Assembly: GCA_000436475.1 (NCBI GenBank)
Contig: FR886146.1
Span: 1-8,502, forward strand
From: Eubacterium sp. CAG:248
GTDB lineage: Bacteria; Bacillota; Clostridia; Lachnospirales; Lachnospiraceae
Direction: 5' to 3'
Length of the DNA stretch: 8,502 nt
Positions 7,423-8,502 of this stretch are shown piece by piece. The position numbers were made by a program, and so were the translations under genes. Within the stretch, counting starts at the first letter, position 1, and every line of letters starts with the position of its first letter. The notes under the pieces were generated by a model, which was given only the letters and a program-made list of their open reading frames with translations, was not told the origin of the DNA and searched no databases.

Positions 7423-8121
7423 TTACCACTCAAGATTTCTGGCATCTATTTTGTCCTTATTTACAATATTATCCATAATCTCTCCGTCCCTTAGCTTTAT
7501 AACTCTGTCTGCCATATTCTGTATAGCATCGTTATGTGTAACCATTATTACTGTATTTCCATATTTTTTATTTACATCTTCTATAAGCTTTAAAATCTCC
7601 TTTGATGTATGATAATCAAGTGCTCCTGTTGGTTCATCACATAGAAGTATATCCGGATTTTTAACTATGGCTCTTCCTATTGCAGTTCTTTGCTGCTGAC
7701 CTCCCGATAACTGGTTAGGCAGCTTATATCTATGTTCAAAAAGTCCAAGTGTATTAAGCAGTTCATCTATATCAAGTGGTGAATCACTCAGGTAAGCTCC
7801 AACTTCTATATTTTCCTTAACATTAAGATTCGGAATCAGATTATACATCTGAAATACATATCCCAGATGTTTTCTTCTGTATCTTGTAAGTTCACTTTCT
7901 TTCATATCCTTTGTTTTTTCATTGTTAATACTTACGTAACCTGAATCCGCATCATCTATCCCACCTATTATGTTAAGCAGCGTAGATTTACCAGAACCTG
8001 ATGGACCGAGCAATACACATATTTCTCCTTTCATGACCTCAAAGTTGATTCCTTTAAGCACCTCTACTTTAGTAGAACCACTGCCATATGACTTCTTTAA
8101 ATCTTTTACAGTAAGAAACAT
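7423..8121 (-). CDS. ABC exporter ATP-binding protein, MacB/LolD type
   Basis: This 232-residue cytoplasmic nucleotide-binding subunit powers the FtsX-type permease encoded just downstream. All ABC motifs are present: aromatic A-loop Tyr 12, Walker A GPSGSGKST (39-47), Q-loop Gln 91, signature LSGGQQQR (138-145), Walker B ILLCDEPTGALD (158-169) with catalytic Glu 163, and H-loop His 196 (MVTHND). The sequence DEPTGALD and the length match the MacB/LolD/FtsE branch used by FtsX-like permeases rather than classical importers. GAGGA lies about 6 bases before the ATG at 8121. It is first in a two-gene operon. No transcription regulator or two-component system is visible within the window beside it. 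Confidence 0.95.
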   Translation of the reverse strand: MFLTVKDLKKSYGSGSTKVEVLKGINFEVMKGEICVLLGPSGSGKSTLLNIIGGIDDADSGYVSINNEKTKDMKESELTRYRRKHLGYVFQMYNLIPNLNVKENIEVGAYLSDSPLDIDELLNTLGLFEHRYKLPNQLSGGQQQRTAIGRAIVKNPDILLCDEPTGALDYHTSKEILKLIEDVNKKYGNTVIMVTHNDAIQNMADRVIKLRDGEIMDNIVNKDKIDARNLEW

Positions 8122-8141
8122 ATTGCTTCCTCGCTTTCCTT

Positions 8142-8172
8142 TTTATATTTATGTTGCCTTTTTATGTGACAA
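8142..8172 (-). promoter_or_regulatory. Possible ABC-operon promoter, proximal
   Basis: On the minus strand TTGTCA (8167-8172, 5 of 6) precedes TATAAA (8142-8147, 5 of 6) with a 19-base spacer, longer than the usual 16-18. The phased A-tracts begin immediately upstream of this -35. The leader would be only about 14 bases and would include the ribosome binding site. Confidence 0.4.
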
Positions 8173-8253
8173 TTTTTCAGCCTTTTTTCGACCTTTTTCC
8201 AGCTTTTTTCAGCTTTTCTCCAGCTTTTTTTCGACCTTTTTTCGACCTTTTTT
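8173..8253. repeat. Eight helically phased T-tracts (predicted curved DNA)
   Basis: Runs of T on the plus strand (A on the minus strand), four to seven bases long, start at 8173, 8183, 8194, 8204, 8214, 8225, 8237 and 8248. The spacings are 10, 11, 10, 10, 11, 12 and 11, mean about 10.7, close to one helical turn. The linkers alternate between CGACC and CAGC types, so this is a degenerate 11-bp tandem repeat. A-tracts in phase with the helix bend DNA. No protein-coding frame with a start and ribosome binding site uses it. Confidence 0.85.
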
Positions 8254-8288
8254 CGGTCTTCTAATGTTGTCTTTTTTGTAGCCTAGCT

Positions 8289-8306
8289 AGTTAGAAAAGA
8301 CTAACT
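8289..8306. promoter_or_regulatory. Operator-like inverted repeat
   Basis: AGTTAG and CTAACT flank a 6-base AAAAGA centre, giving an 18-bp dyad. It lies just downstream of the distal TATAAT at 8317-8322 and would cover the start of that transcript, so a dimeric repressor site is plausible. The 8-bp palindrome CTAGCTAG abuts it at 8283-8290. Confidence 0.4.
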
Positions 8307-8316
8307 CCACGTTAAT

Positions 8317-8322
8317 ATTATA
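8317..8322 (-). promoter_or_regulatory. Possible ABC-operon promoter, distal (-10 box)
   Basis: A perfect TATAAT on the minus strand. The -35 at 17 bases (TTTATT, 8340-8345) is weak. A transcript from here would carry a leader of about 190 bases running through the phased A-tracts. Confidence 0.35.
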
Positions 8323-8418
8323 ATATCTTTGCGCTGAAAAATAAACATTGCAAATGAGAATATATATCATTAAGCAGGATATCTGGGAAATTATGGACAT
8401 TTAAGTAACTTGTTGTTT

Positions 8419-8453
8419 AACACATATTCTTAACGTACGGACGATAGCATATA
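8419..8453. repeat. Right arm of 8.4-kb-spaced inverted repeat
   Basis: The reverse complement of this stretch matches positions 1-33, with one base difference in the first 28 and a 2-base insertion before the last five. The minus-strand frame 8501-8430 reads through it and ends YMLSSVR-stop, as in the left arm. That frame is open to the window edge, but only 23 codons are visible and I do not recognise it. On the plus strand another frame, starting with ATG at 8453, is also open to the edge (16 codons, MRKAGVHTSTMPEASI). It has no convincing ribosome binding site. Confidence 0.8.
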
Positions 8454-8502
8454 TGAGAAAAGCAGGTGTACATACATCAACGATGCCAGAAGCTTCAATT
8501 TA

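Noticed and set aside
8173..8253. CRISPR array
   Set aside because: The 11-bp degenerate T-rich units have no unique spacers and no repeat of 23-37 bp; helical phasing explains the periodicity.
8122..8281. Lysine-rich minus-strand or phenylalanine-rich plus-strand open frames across the T-tract repeats
   Set aside because: They arise from low-complexity A/T runs, lack a start with a ribosome binding site, and overlap the ATPase gene out of frame.
8453..8502. Start of a plus-strand gene (ATG at 8453, MRKAGVHTSTMPEASI)
   Set aside because: Only 16 codons are visible, no ribosome binding site is convincing, and the minus strand is open over the same bases. It is recorded only as a possibility under the right repeat arm.

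Overview
The window is AT-rich DNA with strong Shine-Dalgarno sites, TATAAT-type promoters and Firmicutes-like proteins. Its gene set is an oxygen-sensitive class III ribonucleotide reductase, a cyclic-di-GMP diguanylate cyclase and a MacB/FtsX-type ABC exporter. The exporter permease resembles those common in Lachnospiraceae. This suggests an anaerobic clostridial bacterium, probably of that family. The assignment is inferred from protein character, not from a marker gene.

Layout, left to right. Positions 1-33 hold one arm of an imperfect inverted repeat whose other arm is at 8419-8453. Next comes nrdD (minus strand, 52-2232). Its upstream region has a sigma-A-type promoter flanked and overlapped by a pair of NrdR boxes spaced 32 bp centre to centre, and a 17-bp hairpin in the predicted leader RNA. 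A terminator at 2591-2624 ends the next gene, a 597-residue GGDEF protein (minus, 2677-4470) with PAS-like N-terminal regions and a GAF-like C-terminus. A short divergent intergenic region follows. It also drives a 53-residue unrecognised protein on the plus strand (4716-4877), which has its own promoter, ribosome binding site and terminator. That terminator lies between convergent genes, beside a polypyrimidine tract with 13-bp tandem repeats. Finally there is a two-gene ABC exporter operon (minus): ATPase at 7423-8121 followed by an 8-helix FtsX-type permease at 5064-7346. Upstream of the ATPase lie eight T-tracts repeated every 10-12 bp, the pattern of intrinsically curved DNA, and a second possible promoter with an operator-like palindrome.

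How the parts relate. The main loci look independently transcribed: nrdD for anaerobic dNTP synthesis under NrdR, the diguanylate cyclase for second-messenger signalling, the small divergent gene, and the exporter. I see no multi-gene defence system, CRISPR array, tRNA, rRNA or complete insertion sequence. The most unusual signals are non-coding: the inverted repeat near both window ends, the phased A-tracts, the nrdD leader hairpin, and the small gene with dedicated signals.
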